From AC-32 sp963736055 (GTDB taxonomy: Bacteria; Actinomycetota; Thermoleophilia; Gaiellales; Gaiellaceae), in contig CAVTNM010000008.1 of NCBI GenBank assembly GCA_963736055.1, forward strand, positions 496,001 through 560,000: DNA of 64,000 bases, written 5' to 3'. Each line of letters starts with the position of its first letter. Position 1 is the stretch's first letter. The position numbers and the translations under genes were made by a program. Of the stretch, positions 45,519 through 53,401 are shown in pieces. The notes beneath the pieces were generated by a model. It was not told the origin of the DNA and ran no database searches. It saw nothing but the letters and a program-made list of their open reading frames with translations.

Positions 45519-46240
45519 CGGAACAGGTCGCGGTCGGGCGGCATCACGAGCTCGCGCGCGCTGCCCTCGCCGAGGGCGTCGACGCCGCGGATGACGGCGG
45601 CAGGCACCCCGGCAGTCTTCCCCATCACGAGCTCCGCGGCGCCCGCGAGCTCGTCGGCGACGGCGATCACCGTCGCGTGCAGCTCGTAGCCGACCGCGTC
45701 GCGCACGCCTCCGAGGTCGAGCAGCGGCCGGATGCCGGCGACGCCGATCGCCACGTCGGTCGTGCCCTGCCGCCAGGCGCGGCCGAAGGAGTCGCTGACG
45801 ATCACGCCGACCTCCGATCCGGTCAGCTCGCGCAGGCGGTCGCGGAGGCGGGCAGCCGAGGCGTCGGGATCCTCGGGCAGGAGCACGACCGTCTCCGGCG
45901 CGGGCGCGTTCGAGGCGTCGACGCCGGCGGAGGCGCAGACGAAGCCGTGCCGGGTCTCGGCGATCAGGAGGGGCGGTCGCGTGCGCACGATCCGCACGGC
46001 CTCGCTCAGGATCACCTCGAGCTTGCGCGGGTCGTGGTCGCCGGCCAGCCGCCGCGCCTCGTCCGAGGGCTCGATCTCGGCGAGGCGGACGATTCGGCCC
46101 TCGGCCTTCGAGACCGCCTTCTGGGCGACCACGAGGACGTCGCCGTCGCGCAGCTCCGTCCGCCCGGCGAGCAGGGCGGCGAGGTCGTCGCCCTCGCGGA
46201 TCTCCGGCAGGCCCTCGACCGGGTCGATCGTGACGGTCAC
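45515..46240 (-). CDS. cofE: CofE: coenzyme F420-0:L-glutamate ligase
   Basis: A GTG start overlapping the npdG stop gives 241 residues, the length of stand-alone CofE without the nitroreductase half found in mycobacterial FbiB. Family motifs are LRDGDVLVVAQKAVSKAEGR, ETRHGFVCASAGVDASNAP, VGVIVSDSFGRAWRQG and GVRDAVGYELHAT. It adds glutamates to F420-0 using GTP. The gene order and overlaps with npdG, cofD and cofC confirm its role. Confidence 0.95.
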   Translation of the reverse strand: MTVTIDPVEGLPEIREGDDLAALLAGRTELRDGDVLVVAQKAVSKAEGRIVRLAEIEPSDEARRLAGDHDPRKLEVILSEAVRIVRTRPPLLIAETRHGFVCASAGVDASNAPAPETVVLLPEDPDASAARLRDRLRELTGSEVGVIVSDSFGRAWRQGTTDVAIGVAGIRPLLDLGGVRDAVGYELHATVIAVADELAGAAELVMGKTAGVPAAVIRGVDALGEGSARELVMPPDRDLFR

Positions 46241-46857
46241 GGCAGGCCGGTCAGCCGCAGCCCGGCGTGGACGCCGAACTCCTTGTTCACGTTCAGGATC
46301 ACCGCCGTCATCCCCTCGAGCGCGCGCGAGTTGGCCAGCGGGCCGACGTCGACCGCCCGGCCGCCGACCAGCCGGCCGGCAAGCTCCAGCGCGAGCTCCT
46401 TCGCCCTGGGGTCGTCCCCGCAGATGAGGGCGTCCTGGTCGGGCGGTTCCGGGCCCGAGAGGTCGATCGCGGAGACCATCTGCAGCCCGGACGCGACCGG
46501 CGCCCGCAGCAGCTTCGCCAGGTTCTCCGCCAGCGAGCCCTCCTCGAGGCCGGGCACGATCCCGATGTCGGTGAAGCGGAGGTCGCTGGCGACGCTGAGC
46601 ACCGGCGTCTTGCCGATCGCGTCGGCCAGCGCGGCCCCGGTCTCGAGCGCCGCATTCGACCTGGTCGCGAGCACGATCAGGTCGGCATGCTTGACCACTT
46701 CCTCGTTGCTGTCGCCCTGGACGCCGATCTCGAGCGCCCGCTCCTTCGCCCGCTGTGCCTCGCGCGAGCCGATGAGGACATCGTCGCCGAGCTGGTGCAA
46801 CCGGCGGGCCAGCGCGCGTCCGAAGGTGCCGGTGCCGCCGACGATCGCGACGATCAT
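46237..46857 (-). CDS. npdG: NPDG: F420-dependent NADP reductase
   Basis: The 206-residue protein begins with the dinucleotide motif MIVAIVGGTGTFGRALARRL, followed by GSREAQRAKE, VVKHADLIVLATRSNA and ALICGDDPRAKELALELAG. It transfers hydride between NADP(H) and F420, giving the operon both cofactor synthesis and its reduction. Start and stop each overlap the neighbouring operon gene by four bases. Confidence 0.93.
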   Translation of the reverse strand: MIVAIVGGTGTFGRALARRLHQLGDDVLIGSREAQRAKERALEIGVQGDSNEEVVKHADLIVLATRSNAALETGAALADAIGKTPVLSVASDLRFTDIGIVPGLEEGSLAENLAKLLRAPVASGLQMVSAIDLSGPEPPDQDALICGDDPRAKELALELAGRLVGGRAVDVGPLANSRALEGMTAVILNVNKEFGVHAGLRLTGLP

Positions 46858-47769
46858 CTCGGGGCTCCTGCGGTCTCGAGCACCGCGTCGGCCAACCGCC
46901 GCCGCGCATCGGAGCCGTCCATCAGCGTGCGCGTCACGATCGTCGGGACGACGGCCTCTTCGCCGGCGTCGGCCTCGTCGATCACGAGCGCGTCGATCAG
47001 ATCCTTGTAACAGTCTGTTACTTGTTGAGGGCCCGTCCCGCCGGCGAGACGGGCGAGCATGCGATCGGCCGGGCCGCGGACGGCCTTGCCGCCGATCAGC
47101 GGGCTGACCGCGACCGACGGAACGCGCCGCGCCTCCAGCGCCTCGCGAATCCCGGCCACGGCCAGGATCGGCCAGATGCTGACGAACGGGTTGCTCGGCG
47201 CGATCGCGATCAGGTCCGCGTCCTCGATGGCTTCCACCACGCCGGGCGCGGCTCGCGCCTCGCCTTCGAAGCGCACCCCATCCACCTCGTCACGGTGCTG
47301 CCTGCGGACGAACCACTCCTGGAAGGGGAACTCGCCCGCAGGTGTCTCGAGCCAGGTGCGCAGCCGATCGTCGGTCGCGGGCAGCGAGCGTGGGCTCGAG
47401 CCCGAAGGCGGCCGCGAGCTCCCGCGTGACGCTCGAGAGCGGCTCCCCGCGACGCAACCGCTCGGTGCGGACGAGGTGCAGCCCGAGATCGCGGTCGCCG
47501 AGCCGAAACCAGGTCTCCGCACCGAGCTCGTCCGCGGCGTCGAGCGCCTCCCACGTCTCGGCCTTGCGCCCCCACCCGCGCTCTTCGTCCAGCCTGCCGG
47601 TGAGCGTGTAGAGGATCGTGTCGAGGTCGGGCGAGACGTGGAGCCCGAACACCTCGACGTCGTCGCCGACGTTGCCGACGATCGTCAGCTCCCGGGGATC
47701 GATCGTCTCGGCGAGCGCGCGCGCGAAGCGGGAGCCTCCGAGCCCGCCTGCGAGGACAACGACCTTCAC
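46854..47769 (-). CDS. cofD: CofD: 2-phospho-L-lactate (or phosphoenolpyruvate) transferase, with frame change and an internal palindrome
   Basis: The N-terminus is VVVLAGGLGGSRFARALAET with IVGNVGDDVEVFGLHVSPDL, typical CofD/FbiA. A change near 47385 splits it. The rest reads FPFQEWFVRRQHRDEVDGV, LIAIAPSNPFVSIWPIL, PLIGGKAVRGPADRML and LIDALVIDEADA. About 304 residues, normal length. It joins the phosphorylated C3 acid from the CofC product to Fo. A 15-bp GTAACAG palindrome core lies in the coding sequence and is translated as VTDCY at a position that is usually variable. The start overlaps cofC by four bases. Confidence 0.88.
47004..47024. repeat. GTAACAG palindrome inside cofD
   Basis: The core GTAACAGTCTGTTAC (47007-47021) is identical to copies 1 and 2 at 36 kb, and the flanking TT/TT lacks full symmetry, so only 15 bp are perfectly palindromic. 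It lies in frame in the coding region, about 155 bases before the cofD stop. Confidence 0.85.
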
Positions 47770-48323
47770 CGGGTGAGGCCGGCGCGCAGCGCGTCGAGCG
47801 CGGCAGCGCTGTGAGGGCCTAAGCGGCCCTCGAGCTGCTCGAGATCCCCCAGCGTGTCCACGTCGTCGGCGAGGTTCGGGATCGCGGCGACGGCCGCGGC
47901 CGCCTCCAGCCGGGAGGCGCGGGCGATGAAGCGCTCGGCGCTGCCGGGCCCGTAGAGCGGGGCGAAGAGGTGCGGCGAGGCGAGCGCCAGCGCGTTCGTC
48001 GTCCCGTCGTCCGCGGGAACCAGCGCAAGGCCACCCTCGGGGAGCGCCCCCAGCAGCGTGAGCAGGTCGCGCGGCTGCGCGGCGGGAAGGTCGGCGTTGA
48101 CGACCAGGATCGGGCCCGACTCGACGCGCTTCAAGGCGAGCTCGACCGCGGGGCCCTGGCCTCCGCCCTCGGAGGCGACGATCACGTTCTCGGCGACCGT
48201 CCTGCAGGCGTCGAGAACGTCCTCGAGCATCGCGTTCGCGAGGGTGACACGGACCTCTTCCGGCGCCGGAGCAAGCCGGCGTTTGGCGCTCTCCCCCCGA
48301 AAGGGAACAACCACGGTGGGCAT
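47766..48323 (-). CDS. cofC: CofC: 2-phospho-L-lactate (PEP) guanylyltransferase
   Basis: The 185-residue nucleotidyltransferase reads VVPFRGESAKRRLAPAP (an altered GxxKxRL nucleotide loop), VESGPILVVNADLPAAQPRDL (metal Asp in NADLP) and DDGTTNALALASPHLF, all family marks of CofC/FbiD. It activates phospholactate or phosphoenolpyruvate with GTP for CofD. It is the first gene of the five-gene F420 operon. Its ATG overlaps that of the divergent PolX/PHP gene. Confidence 0.93.
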   Translation of the reverse strand: MPTVVVPFRGESAKRRLAPAPEEVRVTLANAMLEDVLDACRTVAENVIVASEGGGQGPAVELALKRVESGPILVVNADLPAAQPRDLLTLLGALPEGGLALVPADDGTTNALALASPHLFAPLYGPGSAERFIARASRLEAAAAVAAIPNLADDVDTLGDLEQLEGRLGPHSAAALDALRAGLTR

Positions 48324-50148
48324 GTCGAGAGACTATCCAGCAGTGCAGGGGCGACCGCCGGACAACGCCGAGATCGCGCGCCAGCTCGAGGCGTTCTCGA
48401 CACTGCTCGAGCTCGCGGACGCCGGGCCGTACACGGCGCGGGCCTACCGCCGCGCGGCGGAGCTGATCCGCTCGACACCTGCACCGGTCGCCGAGCTCGT
48501 GCAGGCGGGAAAGGTGCGGGAGCTCCGAGGGATCGGCCCCGGCATCGAGCGGCGGCTGCGGGAGCTGGTCGAGACCGGCCAGATCGCCGAGCTGCGCGAG
48601 CTCGAGCGCGACATCTCGCCCGAGCTCGCTGGGCTGGGACGCTTCCTCGGCGTCTCCGTCAAGCGGATGCTCGAGATCGGCCGCGTGCTCGGAGTGCGCA
48701 ACCTCGAGGAGCTGCGCGCGGCCGCCCGGCAGGGCCGGCTGCGCGAGGTGCCGGGGATCGGGCCCGAGACCGAGCGCAAGCTGCTCGTGCAGCTCGAGGC
48801 CGAGCCCCGCGTTGCCGCCGGGCGGCCGCTGCAGCTTCATCGCAGCCGTCCACTGGTGCAGGCGATCGCCGAGGCGCTCGGCGGCGAGGCGGCCGGAGAC
48901 CCCAGGCGATGGCGCGACGCGTCGGACCGGCTCGCGGTGGTGGTCGCCGCAGACGCTCCCGAGCCGGTGCTGGAGAGCTTCGAGGCGCTGCCCGAGATCG
49001 TCGCGATCGTCGAGCGCGGGCCGCGACGGGCGCTCGGCGTCACCGGCGAGGGCGTGCCGGTCGAGCTCGTCGTGGCCGAGCCGGACGAGCTCGGGACCGA
49101 GCTCGTACGGGCGACGGGCTCGCCCGAGTACGTCGCCGCCCTGGAGCCTCTGCCGGTAGCGCCGGACGAGGAAGCCGTGTACGAGGCACTCGGGCTGCCG
49201 TTCGTCCCGCCCGAGCTACGGGAGGAGAGCTTCGAAGGAGAGCCGCCGCGGCTGCTCGAGCTCGCAGAAGTGCGCGGCGACCTGCACACGCACACGACAT
49301 GGTCCGACGGGAGGGCCTCGATCTACGAGATGGGCGTGGCGGCGCGAGAGCTGGGCTACGACTACCTCGCGATCTGCGACCACACGGTCAGCGTGGGCGC
49401 GGTCCCGGGCCTCGACGCAGACGCGGTGCGGAGGCAGGGCGAGGAGATCGCAAGGGCCAACGAGCGGCTCGCGCCATTCAGGCTCCTGCGCGGCACGGAG
49501 TGCGACATCCGGCGCGACGGCACGCTCGACCTCCCCGACGACCTGCTCGCCGAGCTCGACTGGGTGCAGGTGAGCGTGCACGGCGGGCAGCGAGGCTCGC
49601 GCGACGAGCTGACGAAGCGGGTGCTCTCCGCCCTGGACTCACCGTACGTGAGCGCGCTGAGCCACCCGACCGGCCGGCTGATCAACCACCGCCCGCCGAA
49701 TGCGGTCGACCTGGAGGCGGTGCTCGCACGGCTGGCGGAGCAGGGGCGGGCCGTCGAGGTGAACGGCCTGCCGGCCCGGCTCGACCTGCGGGACGAGCAC
49801 GTGCGCCTGGCGCGCGAGGCAGGCGTACCGGTCGTCGTCAACACCGACGCCCACTCGATCCGCGGCCTCGGGAACATGCAGCTCGCGGTCGCGACGGCCC
49901 GGCGCGGCCGGGCAGGGCCGGAGGACATCCTCAACACCCGCCCGCTCGACGAGGTGCTGGCGCGGCGCTTCGGGCGCGGGCTAGCCCTGCTCCGCGGTGC
50001 CGGGGCCCCGCGTAGACCACTCGCGCACCTCGAACCAGTGCGTGCCGCGCAGCGCCTCGGCCACCTGCGGCTCGGTGTGGTGCGCGTAGAAGACGTTGTG
50101 GTCGAGGTCGGCGCAGATCGAGATCGAGTCCAGCGGCACGTCGCTTAG
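48322..50148 (+). CDS. PolX-like protein with degenerate polymerase palm and intact PHP domain
   Basis: Order of domains: helix-hairpin-helix N-terminus (FSTLLELADAGPYTARAYRR, ELRGIGPGIERRLREL, EVPGIGPETERKL), a palm-like middle (about 170-300) and a C-terminal PHP phosphoesterase (about 320-550). The PHP metal motifs are all there: DLHTHTTWSDG, AICDHT, GTECDI, SVHGG, LSHPTGRL, NTDAHSI. In the palm the aspartates expected as GDID are replaced (ASDRLAVVVAA), and the later VDLR is VELV, so polymerisation is unlikely. The open frame runs to 50148, but a one-base change would end it at the TAG at 49982, which fits the family better and avoids a 160-bp antisense overlap. Confidence 0.82.
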   Translation: MSRDYPAVQGRPPDNAEIARQLEAFSTLLELADAGPYTARAYRRAAELIRSTPAPVAELVQAGKVRELRGIGPGIERRLRELVETGQIAELRELERDISPELAGLGRFLGVSVKRMLEIGRVLGVRNLEELRAAARQGRLREVPGIGPETERKLLVQLEAEPRVAAGRPLQLHRSRPLVQAIAEALGGEAAGDPRRWRDASDRLAVVVAADAPEPVLESFEALPEIVAIVERGPRRALGVTGEGVPVELVVAEPDELGTELVRATGSPEYVAALEPLPVAPDEEAVYEALGLPFVPPELREESFEGEPPRLLELAEVRGDLHTHTTWSDGRASIYEMGVAARELGYDYLAICDHTVSVGAVPGLDADAVRRQGEEIARANERLAPFRLLRGTECDIRRDGTLDLPDDLLAELDWVQVSVHGGQRGSRDELTKRVLSALDSPYVSALSHPTGRLINHRPPNAVDLEAVLARLAEQGRAVEVNGLPARLDLRDEHVRLAREAGVPVVVNTDAHSIRGLGNMQLAVATARRGRAGPEDILNTRPLDEVLARRFGRGLALLRGAGAPRRPLAHLEPVRAAQRLGHLRLGVVRVEDVVVEVGADRDRVQRHVA

Positions 50149-50262
50149 CTCCGCCAGAGCCTCGGAAGGGAGCTTCGCCTCGAGCACGGTGTAGTGCATG
50201 AACTGGAGCTCGGGAGCGTGCTCCATCAGGATCGGCCAGTCTGGGCAGGTGCGGGAGCTCAT
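49981..50262 (-). CDS. Hypothetical protein (93 aa), last gene of the exporter/heme operon
   Basis: ATG overlaps the stop of the ABC ATPase gene. The 93-residue protein reads CPDWPILMEHAPELQFMHYT, EALAELSDVPLDSISICADL, HNVFYAHHTEPQVAEALRG and THWFEVREWS. It looks like a compact soluble alpha/beta domain. I do not recognise a named family. The overlap with the ATPase gene indicates co-translation; the histidines in YAHHTEP may be functional. Confidence 0.7.
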   Translation of the reverse strand: MSSRTCPDWPILMEHAPELQFMHYTVLEAKLPSEALAELSDVPLDSISICADLDHNVFYAHHTEPQVAEALRGTHWFEVREWSTRGPGTAEQG

Positions 50263-51482
50263 CGCGGCTCCGGCTCCAAGGTTCTCGGGGTGGAGACGAG
50301 CGACCAGTCGCCGTCGAAGCGGAACCACCCGCGCTGGTCGGTGTCGGGGAAGACCGTGAACTCGACGGCCGGGTCGAGCCGGTGGTACTGCTTCGTCGAG
50401 TCCGGGTGGGAGAGGGCGACGGAGATCTGGAAGCGCCCGTCGGCGAGCGGCAGCCCTGAGCTGGAGAAGAGCAGCTCGATCGACCCCGGAGAGCCGTCCC
50501 AGCCGAGCTCGTCCGCCTCGGCCTCGCTGACCCCGAGCAGGGAGCCGTTCGCGTCGCGAAACTCGATCGCGATCCTGGGAGGAGCGACCGTCTCGGCGAC
50601 GGCGATTCCGAGCCTGACCACGAACGGCTGGCCCGAGAGGAACTGGCGCCGTTCCTGGCCCTCGCCGTCCTCGAGCCTGACCGACGCGACGCGCGCCTCG
50701 CCGGTTCCCCACTCACGCAACCCCGCCCCCCGCTCGGCGGGATTCTCCTCGGCCGCCAGCATCCGCTGGTACTGGGCGATCGCGTCGCGGGCGGGGCCGT
50801 CGGCGACCACCTTCCCCTCGCTGAGCAAGATCGCCCGCTCACACAGGCGCTCGACTGCGGGAGCGGAGTGGGACACGAACAGCAGCGTCCGTCCGCGGTT
50901 TTTCAGGTCGAGGATCTTCTCCATGCACTTGCGCTGGAACGACTCGTCGCCGACGGCAAAGACCTCGTCCAGGAGGAGCACGTCCGGATCGAGGTGCGCC
51001 GCGACGGAGAACCCGAGGCGCATGTACATCCCGGCCGAGTAGGTCCGGACCGGGACGTCGATGAACTTCTCGAGCTCCGCGAAGGCGACGATCTCGTCGA
51101 TCTTCTCGTCCATGAACTTGCGCTTGAGCCCGTGGATGGCGCCGTTCATGTAGACGTTCTCGCGGCCCGTGAAGTCGGGGTGGAAGCCGGCGCCGAGCTC
51201 CAGCAGCGAGGCGACATCGCCGCAGACCTCGAGGCGGCCGCTGGTCGGGCGGAAGATGTCCGCGATCATGCGCAGGAGGGTCGTCTTGCCGGAGCCGTTG
51301 CGCCCGATGACACCGACCGCCTCGCCCGGCTCGATCTCGAACGACGCGTCGCGGATCGCCCAGACCTCGGTCCGGCGTAGGTGCCGACGCCGGACGATCG
51401 CCTCTTTCAGCGTCACCTGGCGTTGGGGGTAGACGAGGAAACGCCGGCTGACGGCGCTCGCAACCACCGCTCCGGGTCTCAT
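50259..51482 (-). CDS. ABC polysaccharide-export ATPase with C-terminal carbohydrate-binding domain (Wzt/TagH type)
   Basis: The 407-residue protein has an N-terminal ATPase: Walker A GRNGSGKTTLL, GRENVYMNGAIHGL typical of O-antigen/teichoic-acid exporters, signature YSAGMYMRLGFSVA, Walker B VLLLDEVFAVGD. From about residue 265 a beta-sandwich follows (ARVASVRLEDGEGQERRQFL, LPLADGRFQISVALSHPDST, VEFTVFPDTDQRGWFRFDGD), the Wzt-type carbohydrate-binding domain. It pairs with the permease at 53.4-54.2 kb. hemE and hemH lie between the two, in the same transcription unit. Four-base overlaps occur at both ends. Confidence 0.9.
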   Translation of the reverse strand: MRPGAVVASAVSRRFLVYPQRQVTLKEAIVRRRHLRRTEVWAIRDASFEIEPGEAVGVIGRNGSGKTTLLRMIADIFRPTSGRLEVCGDVASLLELGAGFHPDFTGRENVYMNGAIHGLKRKFMDEKIDEIVAFAELEKFIDVPVRTYSAGMYMRLGFSVAAHLDPDVLLLDEVFAVGDESFQRKCMEKILDLKNRGRTLLFVSHSAPAVERLCERAILLSEGKVVADGPARDAIAQYQRMLAAEENPAERGAGLREWGTGEARVASVRLEDGEGQERRQFLSGQPFVVRLGIAVAETVAPPRIAIEFRDANGSLLGVSEAEADELGWDGSPGSIELLFSSSGLPLADGRFQISVALSHPDSTKQYHRLDPAVEFTVFPDTDQRGWFRFDGDWSLVSTPRTLEPEPR

Positions 51483-52351
51483 GCCGCTGAGCGTACCGAC
51501 CCGGCCTTGCGGACAACCTCTCCGAGCGCGCGGACGAACGCAGGGTCATCGTTCAGCGAGTCGATCCGCCGGAGCTCGAGGCCGAGCTGCTCCGCCCTCT
51601 CCCGCGCTTCGACGTCGATGTCCCACAGGATCTCGAGGTGGTCGGAGACGAACCCCACCGGGGCGACGAGCACCTCGCTCACGCCCGCCGCCCGCAGCCG
51701 CTCGAGCTCCTCGAGCAGGTCGGGCCCGAGCCAGGGCTCGCCGGTCTCGCTGGCGCTCTGGAAGGCGAACGACCAGCCCTCGAGGCCGGCCCGTTCCGCC
51801 ACCAGCCGAGCCGTCTCGAGCAGCTGCTCGCGGTAGGGGTCGCCCTCGGCCAGGATCCGCTCGGGCAGGGAGTGGGCGGTGAAGACGACCCAGGCACCGG
51901 CACCCTGCACCCGCCCGGCGAGCACCTCGATGAACGCGGGCTCGGCGTGCCAGCTCTCCACCAGCACGAGCTCCGCGCGACCCGCGACGGCCTCTTCGAG
52001 CCTGTCGCGATAGCCGCCGACGGACAGGCGCGAGTAGTGCGGCGCGAGCACGAGGCCCACGATCCGGGTCGCCCCGGCCGTGAGCGCAGCCTCGACCGCT
52101 TCTGCGATGCGCGGCCGCCAGTGCTTCATGCCGACGAAGACCGGCGTCTCGAGCTCGCGCTCCAGCGCGGCCCGCTGCGCCTCGGTCACGTCGTCGAGCG
52201 GCGAGCGCCCGCCGATCCGCCGGTACCGCTCCGACAACGCCTCCACCGCCTCGTCGGAGACCGGCCGGCCGCCCCGCACGTCCTCGAGGTACGGGCGGAC
52301 GTCCTCGGGGGCGGACGGGCTCCCGTACGCCATCAGCACGACCGCGTCCAT
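51479..52351 (-). CDS. hemH: HemH/CpfC ferrochelatase
   Basis: The protein is 290 residues: VVLMAYGSPSAPEDVRPYL, YRRIGGRSPL, VGMKHWRPRI, LVLAPHYSRLSVGGY, VVFTAHSLPERIL (metal-binding His) and FQSASETGEPWLGPDL (catalytic Glu). In actinobacteria this enzyme usually inserts iron into coproporphyrin III in the coproheme pathway; this window does not show which route applies. The ATG shares one base with the hemE stop, and the stop overlaps the ABC ATPase start. Confidence 0.95.
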   Translation of the reverse strand: MDAVVLMAYGSPSAPEDVRPYLEDVRGGRPVSDEAVEALSERYRRIGGRSPLDDVTEAQRAALERELETPVFVGMKHWRPRIAEAVEAALTAGATRIVGLVLAPHYSRLSVGGYRDRLEEAVAGRAELVLVESWHAEPAFIEVLAGRVQGAGAWVVFTAHSLPERILAEGDPYREQLLETARLVAERAGLEGWSFAFQSASETGEPWLGPDLLEELERLRAAGVSEVLVAPVGFVSDHLEILWDIDVEARERAEQLGLELRRIDSLNDDPAFVRALGEVVRKAGSVRSAA

Positions 52352-53379
52352 CACGCTGCCACCAGCGTGCTCTCGTGGACGAGGTCGACCAACCGGCGCA
52401 GGTCGCCCGGGTCGGTCTCCGGGAGCACGCCGTGGCCGAGGTTGAAGATGTGGCCCGGCCGGCCGCCGACCGCATCGAGGATCCGCAGCGCGGACTGCTC
52501 GACCCGCTCCCAGGGCCCGAGCAGCAAGGCCGGCTCGAGGTTGCCCTGCACGCCGCGCTCGTCTCCGACCAGCTCCCACGCACGCTCGATCGGGAGCCGC
52601 CAGTCGACGCCGATCACGTCGCCGCCGGCCTCGGCCATCTCCTCGAGCAGGTGGGCCGTGCCCGTGCCGAAGTGGATGGTCGGCACGTCGACGGCCGCCA
52701 GCACGCGGGCCGAGTAGGGCGCGACGAACTCGCGGTAGTCGTCGACCGACAGCGCTCCGACCCAGGAGTCGAAGAGCTGGATCACGTCGGCCCCCGCACG
52801 CACGCAGCCGTTCACGTAGAGCGCGAAGGCAGCGGCGAGCTTCTCCATCAACGCGTGCCAGACCTCGGGCTGGCCGTACATGCAGGCCTTGGTCAGCTTG
52901 AACTCCCGGGTCGGCTTGCCCTCGATCAGGTAGCCCGCCACGGTGAACGGGCCGCCGGCGAAGCCGACCAGGCCCTGCTCGGGCGCCAGCCCCTCCCGGA
53001 CGAGTCGCACGGCCTCGAGGATGAACGGCACCGACTCCTCGGGCTCGGGCACGCTCAGCCGCTCGACGTCGGCCAGAGAGCGCACCGGCGCCTCGACCAC
53101 CGGTCCGACGTTCTCGACCAGTTCGACGTCGACGCCCATGCCGAGCACCGGGAGCATGATGTCGGCGAACATGACCGCGGCGTCGACGCCGTGAGCACGC
53201 ACCGGCTGGAGCGTCACCTCGGCGCACAGCTCCGGGCGGCGGCAGACCTCGAAGAGGCCGTGCTGCTTGCGGATCTCGCGGTACTCGGGGAGCGAGCGGC
53301 CCGCCTGGCGCATGAACCAGACGGGCGTGCGCTCGACGGATTCGCGCCGGCACGCGCGCACGAGCAACGGCGCAGACAT
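52351..53379 (-). CDS. hemE: HemE uroporphyrinogen decarboxylase
   Basis: The 342-residue protein has the two UroD signatures: PVWFMRQAGRSLPEYREIR near the N-terminus and GFAGGPFTVAGYLIEGK in the middle. The active-site Asp in VMFADIMLPV and the late IFNLGHGVLPETDP are also present. It decarboxylates uroporphyrinogen III to coproporphyrinogen III. It begins 22 bases after the ABC permease gene and is coupled to hemH, so heme synthesis and polysaccharide export share one transcript. Confidence 0.96.
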   Translation of the reverse strand: MSAPLLVRACRRESVERTPVWFMRQAGRSLPEYREIRKQHGLFEVCRRPELCAEVTLQPVRAHGVDAAVMFADIMLPVLGMGVDVELVENVGPVVEAPVRSLADVERLSVPEPEESVPFILEAVRLVREGLAPEQGLVGFAGGPFTVAGYLIEGKPTREFKLTKACMYGQPEVWHALMEKLAAAFALYVNGCVRAGADVIQLFDSWVGALSVDDYREFVAPYSARVLAAVDVPTIHFGTGTAHLLEEMAEAGGDVIGVDWRLPIERAWELVGDERGVQGNLEPALLLGPWERVEQSALRILDAVGGRPGHIFNLGHGVLPETDPGDLRRLVDLVHESTLVAA

Positions 53380-53401
53380 GCGGAAAAGCCTAGCCGCAGG
53401 G

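Noticed and set aside
41499..45689. Long frame of 1,396 residues overlapping the decarboxylase operon in another frame, and 910 residues on the opposite strand (42424-45156)
   Set aside because: Both are very rich in Arg, Ala and Gly with no family motifs. They are GC-rich shadow frames of the real genes.
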